This document shows, piece by piece, positions 18,323 to 26,919 of a stretch of DNA of 64,000 nucleotides. Both the position numbers and the translations under genes were made by a program. The stretch is taken from NCBI GenBank assembly GCA_016713925.1, contig JADJOH010000006.1:124001-188000 (forward strand). Reading direction: 5' to 3'. The DNA comes from Bacteroidota bacterium (GTDB taxonomy: Bacteria > Bacteroidota > Bacteroidia > AKYH767-A > OLB10). A model generated the notes under the pieces. The model did not search any database. It was not told where the DNA came from and saw nothing but the letters and a program-made list of their open reading frames with translations. The first letter of the stretch is position 1. Each line of letters opens with the position of its first letter.

Positions 18323-18355
18323 AAGGGTGGTGTTTCGACACTGCCCTTTTTTTTT
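18323..18355 (+). terminator. Strong Rho-independent terminator, no adjacent gene
   Basis: The arms AAGGGTGGTGT and ACACTGCCCTT pair over 11 bp, with two wobbles, around a TTCG tetraloop, followed by seven more T. It is 380 bp after recA and 220 bp before the stop of the next, opposite-strand gene. Confidence 0.75.
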
Positions 18356-18575
18356 GAATGGAGATATTGGAGGGAAATGATATACACGAATACGAATTAC
18401 TAAAAGGTGCGAAAATACGAAATACGGAACATGCCTGCCGGAAGGAATGTACGAAATACGAAATCAGGAGTTTAGATTATAGGAGAATGAAAACCTATCC
18501 GCGCTAATCCCTTTAATCCGTGTATGTCCGCAGGACATCGGCGTTCCCGGTAGTGTGTAAGGGTGATGAAAAAAA

Positions 18576-19895
18576 TTATTTCCCTGGTGTTGCACCGATG
18601 TAGAGTTTGCCGGTATCTTTTTGAATAACACCTTCCTGCAGTGAATAATGATAGATACCGTTTTGAAGGCCGTTGAACCTGATAATTTGAAATTCGGTAT
18701 TTAAAATTTCTTCAAGCACCTTTCTTCCTCTTGCATCCACGAGGATAAACCGTGTGTCTTTTCTGAATGATCCATTCCAATGAATCTGTACCTGATCAGT
18801 AGCAGGATTTGGAAATAAACTTAGATGAGCAGCAGACTCATTTTCTTCCATTCCACTGCAAACAATGAAATCAATAGTTACAGAATCCGTTTCAGTACAC
18901 CCTCCCTGATTAGTAACAGTAACTGTATACGTCGTTGAAGTATTGACAGAACTTGTGGTGGAAGCAGTAATACTCGACGTAGTAGCACCGGTACTCCAGC
19001 TATAGGTGTTTGAAGCGCTGGTGCCTGCCGTGATTACAATGGTCTGAGTTGTGCAAATAACAGTGTCGTTGATCAGATTAACAACCGGCGCGGGAAATGG
19101 TACGGCAACAATGGAATCAATTCTTTGCGGACATGTAGAATCAACTCCATATGGACTGCTGGTATAGATATACGTTCCACCGGTATTGGCTCCGGTAATA
19201 AATGTTCCCAGATAACCACCACTGAGCAGAGAAGGGCCCTGCCATGTGCCACTATTGACAGGAGCATTGGGGAGAACATCGTAGAGATCTACTGAATCTA
19301 TATTTGAACAAACATTATAGCCGGTCAGTGAGTTCAGGTTCACGCAATGTTCCAGCTTGAAATCATCAACGGATAAATCGTTGCCATTACCTCCATCCAC
19401 ATTGGTGTACATACTGAATACGATGGTATTGGTGGTTGAAGTAAAGGTATTGGTAATGTAGTTTGTCCAGACAGGAGCGTAGGGAGCTACCAGATTTTGG
19501 ATGGAATCCAGTACCAGACCATTTGCATCGCTGATGACCAACTTTACATCGCATTGAATCCCCGAAAAAGTAGTAGTATACCAACTGTTAAACCGAAGCG
19601 ACACACCCGGGCACACTGAAAATATCCTTTCATATACTTTGTCTCCGGCACAAGCTCCTGCTCCGCCATTACAATTTACGAAATTCCTATACATCGATCG
19701 TGTTCCCGTATGGGCAGCAAACGTTTGCGGTGTAGTATGTACTGTTTTCCCTGGTTGTAGTCCGGGAATGACATTTGTATTCTCGAAACCATCACTAAAA
19801 ATACTTCTCCAGGTACACTGTGCAGGCAATTTACTATGTATAAAAAGTAGAAACGCTATAATTATAAACTGTTTTAACAATGTTGATATTTTCAT
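18576..19895 (-). CDS. T9SS type A cargo protein with MAM-like domain
   Basis: A 439-residue secreted protein. The signal peptide ends KLPAQ. Residues about 30-190 look like a MAM/concanavalin-like jelly roll (FSDGFENTNVIPGLQPG, DLSVDDFKLEHC). The middle has Ig-like repeats typical of adhesins, with TYSWSTGATTSSITAST. The last 85 residues form the type A sorting tail, with the classical LSLFPNPATDQVQIHW start and GLQNGIYHYSL. It is expected to be exported by the type IX system and anchored or released at the cell surface. No catalytic residues are recognised, so adhesion is the likely role. Confidence 0.75.
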   Translation of the reverse strand: MKISTLLKQFIIIAFLLFIHSKLPAQCTWRSIFSDGFENTNVIPGLQPGKTVHTTPQTFAAHTGTRSMYRNFVNCNGGAGACAGDKVYERIFSVCPGVSLRFNSWYTTTFSGIQCDVKLVISDANGLVLDSIQNLVAPYAPVWTNYITNTFTSTTNTIVFSMYTNVDGGNGNDLSVDDFKLEHCVNLNSLTGYNVCSNIDSVDLYDVLPNAPVNSGTWQGPSLLSGGYLGTFITGANTGGTYIYTSSPYGVDSTCPQRIDSIVAVPFPAPVVNLINDTVICTTQTIVITAGTSASNTYSWSTGATTSSITASTTSSVNTSTTYTVTVTNQGGCTETDSVTIDFIVCSGMEENESAAHLSLFPNPATDQVQIHWNGSFRKDTRFILVDARGRKVLEEILNTEFQIIRFNGLQNGIYHYSLQEGVIQKDTGKLYIGATPGK

Positions 19896-20061
19896 GGTTT
19901 ATCGGAGATGTGATTAAGTACAAATTGTTCGTCTTCAAAAGTAAGAAGTTGCTTTATTTTTTTGCAGACTAAAACAGTGGATTCACTATAATTAGGGGTG
20001 AGAGAAAAAGGTGTGTAAGTCATTGAAAATACAGTGTTTCGACCGGCGTTTGCCTTTTTAT

Positions 20062-20069
20062 TACTTTTG
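20062..20069 (+). promoter_or_regulatory. -7 box for the TPR lipoprotein gene
   Basis: TACTTTTG matches TAnnTTTG exactly and lies 18 bp before the chosen start at 20088. No good -33 TTG was found at the usual distance. It also argues against the upstream in-frame start at 20034. Confidence 0.45.
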
Positions 20070-20087
20070 CTTTGTTTAGATGAAACT

Positions 20088-21158
20088 ATGAAGAGCATTA
20101 ATGATTTTAGAAATTGCGTGAGCACCCCTCTGTTATTGCTGCTTTTTTCTATGACGATCCTGCAGGTATCAATTTCTTCCTGCTCAAGAAAGTCGGAAAA
20201 AGACGAGCAAGAATTGGCTGGCAAGGATACCACACCACTCGGTAAACAGATAGCTGCTCTCTCAGTTAAAATTGCCACCGACCCTCAAAATGCAAGCCTT
20301 TTCCATGAGCGGGCGAAGTTACATTTACAAAGTACAGATGTTGCCAATGCCATGCTGGATATGGAGAAGGTGATTTCCTTAGATACTACGAAAGCAGATT
20401 ATTTTCTGACTCTCGCCGATGTCCATCTGGCCGCATCAAAGCCCGGTAAATCAAAAGCAGCATTGGAGAAATGCATCTCGCTTGATCCTTCCAACAAACT
20501 GGCCTATGAAAAACTAGCGGAGTTGTACTTTATCGCTCAACAATACAAAGAGTCGATACAGTATCTCGATGGCGTGTTGAAATTAGACATCACCAATCCC
20601 AAAGCGTATTTCATGAAAGGAATGTGTTACCGCGATATGGGTGATACCACGCGAGCAGTGTCCAGCTTCCAGACCTGTATTGAACAGAAGAGCGATTATT
20701 ACGATGCCTATCTTCAACTGGCAATGATCTTTCATGCGAAGAACAATAAGCTCGCCGTGCAGTATTATGACGGAGCTTTACGCGTCAATGCCAAAAGTGT
20801 AGATGCATTTTATGGTCGTGGCTTATGGTATCAGGAAAACGAGCGGAATTATGATAAAGCCATTCAGGATTATACCAGCGCGGTGCAATTGAATCCCAAA
20901 GCCGCACGTGCACATTATGCCTTAGGATATATTCACTACCAATATCTGAAAGTGTATGACCAGGCCATCAAACATTATAATGATGCCATTTCCGTTGATC
21001 CCACCTGGCCGGAAGCCTGGTTCAACCGCGGACTCTCCTACGAAGCCCAGGGAAACATCGCCGCCGCCGCTGCGGATTATAAAAAAGCATTGGATTTAAA
21101 TCCGGATTATAAAAATGCAGCGCAGGCATTGGGTCGGTTGAATAAACCAATGAAGTAA
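20088..21158 (+). CDS. TPR-repeat lipoprotein
   Basis: A 356-residue protein from ATG 20088. That start gives an SPII signal ending SISSC and places the -7 box upstream. The frame can be extended to 20034, but this would place the box inside the gene. After a short linker, about seven TPR units run from residue 65 to the end, for example KAYFMKGMCYRDMGDTTRAV and PEAWFNRGLSYEAQGNIAAA. TPR lipoproteins scaffold protein complexes at the inner face of the outer membrane or in the periplasm. There is no operon partner. The specific partner is unknown. Confidence 0.75.
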   Translation: MKSINDFRNCVSTPLLLLLFSMTILQVSISSCSRKSEKDEQELAGKDTTPLGKQIAALSVKIATDPQNASLFHERAKLHLQSTDVANAMLDMEKVISLDTTKADYFLTLADVHLAASKPGKSKAALEKCISLDPSNKLAYEKLAELYFIAQQYKESIQYLDGVLKLDITNPKAYFMKGMCYRDMGDTTRAVSSFQTCIEQKSDYYDAYLQLAMIFHAKNNKLAVQYYDGALRVNAKSVDAFYGRGLWYQENERNYDKAIQDYTSAVQLNPKAARAHYALGYIHYQYLKVYDQAIKHYNDAISVDPTWPEAWFNRGLSYEAQGNIAAAAADYKKALDLNPDYKNAAQALGRLNKPMK

Positions 21159-21193
21159 TAAGACTGTTTTAATTTATTTTCCAGCAAAAAAAA

Positions 21194-21862
21194 TCACGAA
21201 TCAAATTTTGAACCATCCCATTCAGTACCGGGTGGGAATAGTTCTACTTTTCTTTTCTTCATTTCCATAGCCACTAAAGCACTGCTTCCTCCGATTTCTT
21301 CCAATTGTGAAATAATATTCAGATAACTCTGCTCATCCCTGTTTTGACTTAATTTAAAAACATTGTCAGTTTTCTCTGCACGAATCTCGAAGCCGGTAAT
21401 AGCCGGCATCATTTTGCTTTTATATTCATCCGGCAGATTGTCGAAAATAGTTTGGGATTGCGTGTTCCCTTTTTCAAATTTTAAGGTGAAGGTACGCATG
21501 AGTTGAACCAGCTCTTCATCGGACATAAACCGCACTTTTCCACTGATATGTACACTCATGTAATTCCAGGTGGAGCCGCTTTGAGGATTGCTGTACCAGG
21601 AAGCACTCACATAGCAGTTCGGACCGGTAAACACCACCAATGCATTCGGGTTTTCCATAAATGCCTTGTGGTGGTCGGTATTGCGCATGATATGTCCTTT
21701 GATGTATAAATCACCATCCCGTACTTCCGTTAATACCGGAATCTGGGTCGCTACTTGTGTGCCGGTCAGGAAACTTCCCGTGAGGAATGCCAACGGATAT
21801 TCTTCCATGAACTTCAGCAGGATTTGCTTGTCCTTTTCTTTGAAATAGGAAAAATTATACAT
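21194..21862 (-). CDS. PaiB-like FMN-binding split-barrel protein
   Basis: A 222-residue protein of the PaiB / FMN-binding negative regulator family, related to pyridoxamine phosphate oxidase split barrels. Signatures seen: NALVVFTGPNCYVSASWY near residues 73-90, WNYMSVHISGKVRF near 99-112, and MPAITGFEIRAEKTDNVFKL with SQNR near 155-175. Bacillus PaiB represses sporulation and protease genes, but in Bacteroidota the role is unproven and flavin binding is the safer reading. It stands alone, convergent with the TPR lipoprotein gene. Confidence 0.82.
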   Translation of the reverse strand: MYNFSYFKEKDKQILLKFMEEYPLAFLTGSFLTGTQVATQIPVLTEVRDGDLYIKGHIMRNTDHHKAFMENPNALVVFTGPNCYVSASWYSNPQSGSTWNYMSVHISGKVRFMSDEELVQLMRTFTLKFEKGNTQSQTIFDNLPDEYKSKMMPAITGFEIRAEKTDNVFKLSQNRDEQSYLNIISQLEEIGGSSALVAMEMKKRKVELFPPGTEWDGSKFDS

Positions 21863-22822
21863 GTTTTTTTTTTGTTAAAGCTATAAAATTATTTTTAATT
21901 ACCATTCACGAATCTGGTGTAAAACGCTACCACAATTATAAAGGTGAACCCTACTTGTTATATGAAAGTAAAGTTGGTATTTGTTAATGAAAAGTTGATT
22001 ACAATGGACGAACACAATCGCTTTTATCCCGGAAATTCGACTTAATTTTTCGACCGTTAATATTCTTAGTTTTGAATAAATGAAAATTCCGATAATTAAA
22101 ACTTCTGTTTAAACGCAGCGACCGCCGCGAACCCGCCGCGAACGCAGCGTTTAACCGTAATATTTCAAAATAATGGCTCCAGCTCAATACGTTAGACAGT
22201 GTCTCACGTATTGGAAAAGTTAGATATAGTTTTCACTTTCTCACCGGGATACCTTAAATTAAAATCCAAAGCGTTCTTTGACTTTTCGTTTTTCGTCAGA
22301 TAGAAGCAGCGTATGGGTTATCAGTTCATGGTTAGGTGTTAGAAGGCTGAATTCATGGATGTTTTGAATGTTAGCTATGGCGTTCTCCGGGCTCATGCTT
22401 GATTTCTTTCCTTTAAGACTTCATCCCGGTACTCTATAAATTTTATATCCTACCAAATTCAAGCAACAGTGTGTTGAACCTTGATTTGTTATACTAATTC
22501 CTTCTGAGAAATGTGAACTATATTCACATGCCAATGACTTAAAAGTATATTTCCTGTGTACTTCATCAAAACGTTAGTTTATCAGACCAGAGATAGACCT
22601 TTCTTCCACAACAGCCCTGTAGGGGCGGTATCTCTGTAAGAAAGGATATCCTCTTCTCCCACCAATGCCGGCACCCGACCTTAGGTCGGATGCCGGCGGC
22701 TATATGGAGAGGGGGACTTTGTCAGTTACAGAGATACCGCCCCTACAGGGCTGTTGCAGAAAGATTGTTCGTCGCACCTTCAATAGTAGAAAATATTATT
22801 TAGAAGGAGGTCTTATCCTTGA
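21863..22822. other. 960-bp intergenic gap with hairpins and a REPIN-like element
   Basis: No gene supported. It contains an inverted repeat AAACGCAGCG...CGCTGCGTTT near 22110-22153, a second hairpin AATACG...CGTATT near 22177-22213, and the 148-bp element at 22609-22756. The rest is AT-rich with scattered stops in all frames. Confidence 0.6.
22609..22756. repeat. REPIN-like inverted-repeat element, 148 bp
   Basis: The termini are perfect 31-bp inverted repeats: 22609-22639 (CAACAGCCCTGTAGGGG...) and 22726-22756. Nested inside, at 22668-22698, is a second palindrome, GCCGGCA...CGACCTTAGGTCG...TGCCGGC. There is no coding capacity, so if mobile it would need a transposase in trans, for example a RAYT; none is present here. 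Confidence 0.75.
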
Positions 22823-24046
22823 TTACTCCATCCCCATCGTCACCCGATGCAACAACCCCGAATCAGGAACTTTCTCGGGATCAAAAATGACTTCTTTACG
22901 AATGCTTTTTACATAGGCATGATAAGCCGGCAAGGTATTTAACTGTTTAAAAAGCGTAAAGGCTATTACCATACAAACACCCCAACTAAGAATTTTCATC
23001 AACATGACATTCAACATTCCGCTGCAATGATAGCCCCACCATCCGGCAATCATCACATTCCAGAAACTGATAAAACTCCAGGCCCTTTCCGGACCATAAT
23101 CTCCCATTATATAAGTGATAAAATAAGTATGGAAGATAACCACCGCGAACCATGCACCTGCAGCTTTGAACGTGACGGCAAGAAAATTATTTTTATTCTT
23201 ATGTTCTGCAAACAAGGGAAACAAAATGACCAATACCATCAACAACCGCAACGGAGTATGGTACAATGCAATTTTCGCGCTGAAGTAGGCGCCTTTCAAT
23301 AGCAAACCAAGCATACCCGGGTCGGGCAAGGCTGCTTCCCGTTTTCCGTGACCATCACCGGCCAGCGCAATTCCAAAACTAACGGCCATGCCAATGAGAA
23401 AATTGATAATATGTGGGGAAATAGTTTTCGTTCTTTCACGATCCAGGTACAAATAGGCGGGCAGTATCAAGCCCAGACAAACTACAGCCGGCTCTGCAGC
23501 ACCACCGATATAGAGTCCGCAAAAAGTAAGGAGGATGTCGTGCAGTACATTATTTTTGAGCGGAGATAAAACCAGACTGATGGCCAACAGTAATGCAATC
23601 AGATTCCATCCATACATCGTAGAAGTATTTACCCAAAACCAGGTATCTCCGATATGATAGCTTGAAACAATCAGGGCTGTACTGATTAATCCCGCGAAGA
23701 ACCATTCCTGTAATCGGGAAGAAGCAACGATCCATCGCTTAATGATCAACGCGATGACCAAGCGCCGGGAAGCCAGCAACAGCGCCACCAACGTTGCCAG
23801 ATGATAGAGCAGGGGAGAGCTGCTTTCATTCCAAAAGTTCATCCAGGTATGCAGGAAGAAAAACGACATCCATCGGGTATTCCAGGTCTCGTATTGTCCA
23901 ATCGTAGCCCCAACAATCCCCGCATCCTTCACCGATCGCAACATCACTACATCATCATCAACCAGCAAATTATAATAACTCAACACCCCCCACACCAAAC
24001 TGCCCAACAAAATAATTAAACTGTGCGACGATAAGCGTTTGAACAT
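22823..24046 (-). CDS. Polytopic membrane protein, DUF6056 / glycosyltransferase-like
   Basis: A 407-residue protein with about ten hydrophobic helices. After the first helix it reads YYNLLVDDDVVMLRSVKD, with acidic residues just after the membrane, then NTRWMSFFFLHTWMNFW. Acidic residues in the first extracytoplasmic loop are typical of GT-C glycosyltransferases and the DUF6056 family. Membrane helices follow at about 80-100, 120-140, 160-185 and later. I infer a lipid-linked sugar transfer or related envelope role, but no catalytic residue can be proved. It is a solitary gene flanked by repeat-rich gaps. Confidence 0.6.
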   Translation of the reverse strand: MFKRLSSHSLIILLGSLVWGVLSYYNLLVDDDVVMLRSVKDAGIVGATIGQYETWNTRWMSFFFLHTWMNFWNESSSPLLYHLATLVALLLASRRLVIALIIKRWIVASSRLQEWFFAGLISTALIVSSYHIGDTWFWVNTSTMYGWNLIALLLAISLVLSPLKNNVLHDILLTFCGLYIGGAAEPAVVCLGLILPAYLYLDRERTKTISPHIINFLIGMAVSFGIALAGDGHGKREAALPDPGMLGLLLKGAYFSAKIALYHTPLRLLMVLVILFPLFAEHKNKNNFLAVTFKAAGAWFAVVIFHTYFITYIMGDYGPERAWSFISFWNVMIAGWWGYHCSGMLNVMLMKILSWGVCMVIAFTLFKQLNTLPAYHAYVKSIRKEVIFDPEKVPDSGLLHRVTMGME

Positions 24047-24423
24047 AGGTACTAAAATAGGAAATAAAGAGAATTGATGAGTTGATGAGTTGTTGAATGT
24101 TTTGAATGAATATAGACTAATTGTTTAATAAAAGTCCTCTGTGAATCTCAGTGACCTCAGTGACTCAGTGGTTAAAATGAAGATTTCTATTAAGAAGATA
24201 ATCTTTATTTACCTAAATTTCAATTGGTATTTTTCGACAATCTAATTTTTTTCTACAGAAATTAATTTTAAAGGTGTCTCGCAGATCCCGATAGCTATCG
24301 GGAGCAGAGCCGCAGTCTCCTTCGCTAAAGCTACGAAGACCGAAGGAACGAGATGCAGAAAATAACCAAAAACAATTCTTCATTCATCCCATCTTCAAAT
24401 TAACACATTTTCAAATTTTCAAA
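24047..24423. other. Intergenic gap with 16-bp palindrome
   Basis: No gene seen. A CTGTGAATCTCAGTGACCTC-type sequence lies at about 24138-24175. CCCGATAGCTATCGGG at 24287-24302 is a perfect palindrome, followed by TTCGCTAAAGCTACGAAG near 24320, which resembles part of the gap at 31280-31320. Confidence 0.55.
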
Positions 24424-25959
24424 TCAAAATTTTATTGTTTTCGACGAAACACTTTCTACATCAGTAATTAAATTGACAAGATAAACCCCATTCACCACCG
24501 CATTCATCGGTATCTCTCCCGTCACATAACCTCCCGCAATAACTTCAATTTTTTTCTCAAACACCAACCTTCCCTCCATATCAAACAACCGCAAACTCCC
24601 AGTTCTTCCTTTGAGTTTGGAAGCATTGACGTGAATCATGTTCCAATCGCTATTATACCATGCCTGAAAAAACACCTCCTGCTCCGGTACATTATCATCC
24701 ACTCCCACACTCAGCGTATCACAAGGCGAGCCCACCCATGCTCCCATTTCGTAATTCGGGTTATGGGGTAAGCCTCGATACGTGCGGTGGCCTCCTAAAG
24801 GAAAAGAAAATAGCTGAAAATCACAAGCTGCACCAAGGCTATCTGGATAGTTGATAACAGTTAGATTTGAATTTACTACATTGTAAAAACCTTGAGTGTA
24901 AGGATAACCACTACCTGGTAAATTAACCCACGAACTGATATAAATTTTATTATCAGGCGCCAATTTCATCATTACAGCTGAAGCAGAATCTTTAATTGTA
25001 CCTACGATAAATTTTGAATTAGGAATACTACTTGCAGTTAAATCAAATTGAAAAATTGTTGCATCAGCAATACTTAAATTACTGAATACATACAAAAAAC
25101 GATCATTTGGTGAAAAACACAAACTAAAATAATATTTATAGGGTCCTCCACTTGTATTTGGTAATTCAATATTCACAGAATTAGAAATTGTTCCTGTGCA
25201 TCGATCGAAATCATAAAGCTCAATAAGATTGCCCCAATCAGAAACAGCCATTTTCGTCCCATCAGAATTAAAACTTATATCACCACCACCAGAATTGCGC
25301 ATAGTTCCAATGGTTTGAACCGGCATCGAAATAATACCTAATGAATCTACTAAATATACATAAAAGTCGTTGTTATAACTTTGACTTACATTGTCAAAGT
25401 GCCGTGTAACCAACCACCAGTCCTTGCCATTACCATGTTTGACAGCCATTAATCCATCATACATTGGGCTGGTATGAATTTGAATATTCTTTTGGGTTAC
25501 TTCTCCTAAACCATTTTGTAATTTTAAATCAACTATACTATAATACAATCCATAAGGAGGTCCTGAAACTCCGGCAACAAAAACGTAGAAAGTACTATCC
25601 AAAACTGATTTTGGAATAATTAGAATATCGTGATACCAACCTCTGCAAAACAAGGAGTCTCCATTCATCATCTTAATGTGATTTCGATTAATCAGTTTGC
25701 CTCGTTTAGAATTAGAACTATAATAAGCAGTGGCATTGGTTGAAGAACCATAAAACAGCAAATTGTTATTCAGATCAGCTATGCTTATTGATGCTGTTAA
25801 ATAGGCTTCACTTATTGTAAAATACGAAACCGGATTGGTAAAAATAACACCCGCACTATCCCCAAAGCACCATACTTTGTTGGAATATTGAGCAAACACC
25901 TTCCCACCCCCAAAAACCGCAGACATCAACAACAAAGCGCAAAAGAAGTTTTTCATCAC
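24424..25959 (-). CDS. T9SS type A secreted protein, beta-propeller-like
   Basis: A 511-residue protein with a signal peptide ending KVFAQ; ATG 25956 is an equally good start. The middle is strand-rich with repeated segments such as ISFNSDGTKMAVSDWGN, LCFSPNDRFLYVFSN and KLAPDNKIYISSW. This is the usual Bacteroidota pattern of a WD40/SBBP-like propeller. The last 80 residues are the type A sorting tail, including GRTGSLRLFDMEGRLVFEKK and VNGVYLVNLI. Function on the surface is unknown. No neighbour shares a theme. Confidence 0.7.
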   Translation of the reverse strand: MMKNFFCALLLMSAVFGGGKVFAQYSNKVWCFGDSAGVIFTNPVSYFTISEAYLTASISIADLNNNLLFYGSSTNATAYYSSNSKRGKLINRNHIKMMNGDSLFCRGWYHDILIIPKSVLDSTFYVFVAGVSGPPYGLYYSIVDLKLQNGLGEVTQKNIQIHTSPMYDGLMAVKHGNGKDWWLVTRHFDNVSQSYNNDFYVYLVDSLGIISMPVQTIGTMRNSGGGDISFNSDGTKMAVSDWGNLIELYDFDRCTGTISNSVNIELPNTSGGPYKYYFSLCFSPNDRFLYVFSNLSIADATIFQFDLTASSIPNSKFIVGTIKDSASAVMMKLAPDNKIYISSWVNLPGSGYPYTQGFYNVVNSNLTVINYPDSLGAACDFQLFSFPLGGHRTYRGLPHNPNYEMGAWVGSPCDTLSVGVDDNVPEQEVFFQAWYNSDWNMIHVNASKLKGRTGSLRLFDMEGRLVFEKKIEVIAGGYVTGEIPMNAVVNGVYLVNLITDVESVSSKTIKF

Positions 25960-26211
25960 AATAAAATTAAGAAAATATTCAATAGAACCGACAGGTCTGC
26001 AACTTGCTACACCATACTAGTACCTTTTCAATTGAAGAATTAATTCAACACAAAATCTCATTAATAGAGGGAGCATCGTTGAACCTAGTAAATACGGAAG
26101 ACGAATTCGCTAAAATTGAAGTCAAATAGAGATGCAAAATTACTTTATAGAATAACAAAGCTGGTTGCCGGAAGCCGGAAGCTGGAAGCTGGAAGCCCGA
26201 AGCCGGAAGCA
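25960..26211. other. Intergenic gap ending in a heptad array
   Basis: No gene. AT-rich and unremarkable to about 26160, then the GCCGGAA array listed next. Confidence 0.5.
26167..26210. repeat. Heptad array, GCCGGAA type
   Basis: Six 7-bp units: GCCGGAA, GCCGGAA, GCTGGAA, GCTGGAA, GCCCGAA, GCCGGAA, then GC. It directly precedes the rplT terminator. Confidence 0.85.
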
Positions 26212-26241
26212 AAAAAAGGACCCCGATGGAGTCCTTTTTAA
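26212..26241 (-). terminator. Rho-independent terminator of the thrS-infC-rpmI-rplT operon
   Basis: A 9-bp stem AAAAAGGAC / GTCCTTTTT (26213-26221 with 26231-26239) around CCCCGATGG, 23 bp beyond the rplT stop. Confidence 0.82.
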
Positions 26242-26263
26242 TTGAGAAGGTTTTTATGTGTCG

Positions 26264-26608
26264 TTACTTTACTGAATTCAGTATTGCTTCGAAGGCAGCA
26301 GGGTTATTCATCGCGAGGTCGGCAAGTACTTTGCGGTTGATGTCGACATTGCCGGCATGAATTTTACCCATGAACTGAGAGTAAGACATTCCATGGAGAC
26401 GCGCTGCAGCATTGATACGTTGAATCCACAATGCGCGGAAGTTGCGTTTCTTGGTCTTGCGGTCGCGGTAAGCGTACTGAAGTCCTTTTTCGACAGTGTT
26501 TTTGGCAACTGTCCATACATTTTTACGGGAACCGAAATTACCCTTGGCGAGTTTGAGGATTTTTTTCCTCTTGGCCTTTGATGCTACATGATTGACTGAA
26601 CGTGGCAT
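26264..26608 (-). CDS. rplT: 50S ribosomal protein L20
   Basis: A 114-residue L20, essential for early 50S assembly. It starts MPRSVNHVASKAKRKKILKL and has the very basic N-terminal helix, followed by RALWIQRINAAARLHGMSYS. Length and sequence are typical. It is the last gene of the leftward thrS-infC-rpmI-rplT operon, 103 bp after rpmI, and is followed by a terminator. In other bacteria L20 represses this operon; I did not identify a leader operator here. Confidence 0.97.
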   Translation of the reverse strand: MPRSVNHVASKAKRKKILKLAKGNFGSRKNVWTVAKNTVEKGLQYAYRDRKTKKRNFRALWIQRINAAARLHGMSYSQFMGKIHAGNVDINRKVLADLAMNNPAAFEAILNSVK

Positions 26609-26711
26609 GTTGTTTTCGTTTTTTTGGCGTTAGCGTTCTGTTGTTTTTTCAGAATCTTTGGTGCTAAGTACCGGGTTAGAATTAATTTTTTACTGCTTGG
26701 TGGAGGAAGGA

Positions 26712-26909
26712 TCAGGCAACGCCCAACATTCTCTTTACCCTGTACTCGTCAGTTTCGTGAACGAGTCCGGTGGCAGTTAATGCGCGCTTGGCTTTGGTTG
26801 TCTTCTTGGTCAGGATGTGACGCTTGAAGGCATGCTTGCGCTTGATTTTTCCGGTGCCGGTGAGCTTGAATCGCTTTTTGGCACTGGAGTTAGATTTCAT
26901 TTTCGGCAT
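26712..26909 (-). CDS. rpmI: 50S ribosomal protein L35
   Basis: A 65-residue L35 from ATG 26909 (MPKMKSNSSAKKRFKLTGTG). The frame extends upstream to 26963, but that part overlaps the end of infC and is not L35. KRKHAFKRHIL and TKKTTKAKRALT are typical. It begins 10 bp after the infC stop, consistent with coupled translation in the operon. Confidence 0.95.
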   Translation of the reverse strand: MPKMKSNSSAKKRFKLTGTGKIKRKHAFKRHILTKKTTKAKRALTATGLVHETDEYRVKRMLGVA

Positions 26910-26919
26910 GACAATTATT

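Larger units (their letters stand above)
17943..18575. repeat. Long intergenic gap after recA with palindromes and TACGAAA-type repeats
   Basis: No gene seen. Contents: irregular TACGAAA / GTGCGAAA repeats at about 17945-18200 and 18380-18470, the 30-bp repeat copy 2 (18030-18059), a 22-bp palindrome (18158-18179), an orphan terminator (18323-18355), and an ATCCGTGTA-type dispersed motif near 18498-18555. Confidence 0.65.
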
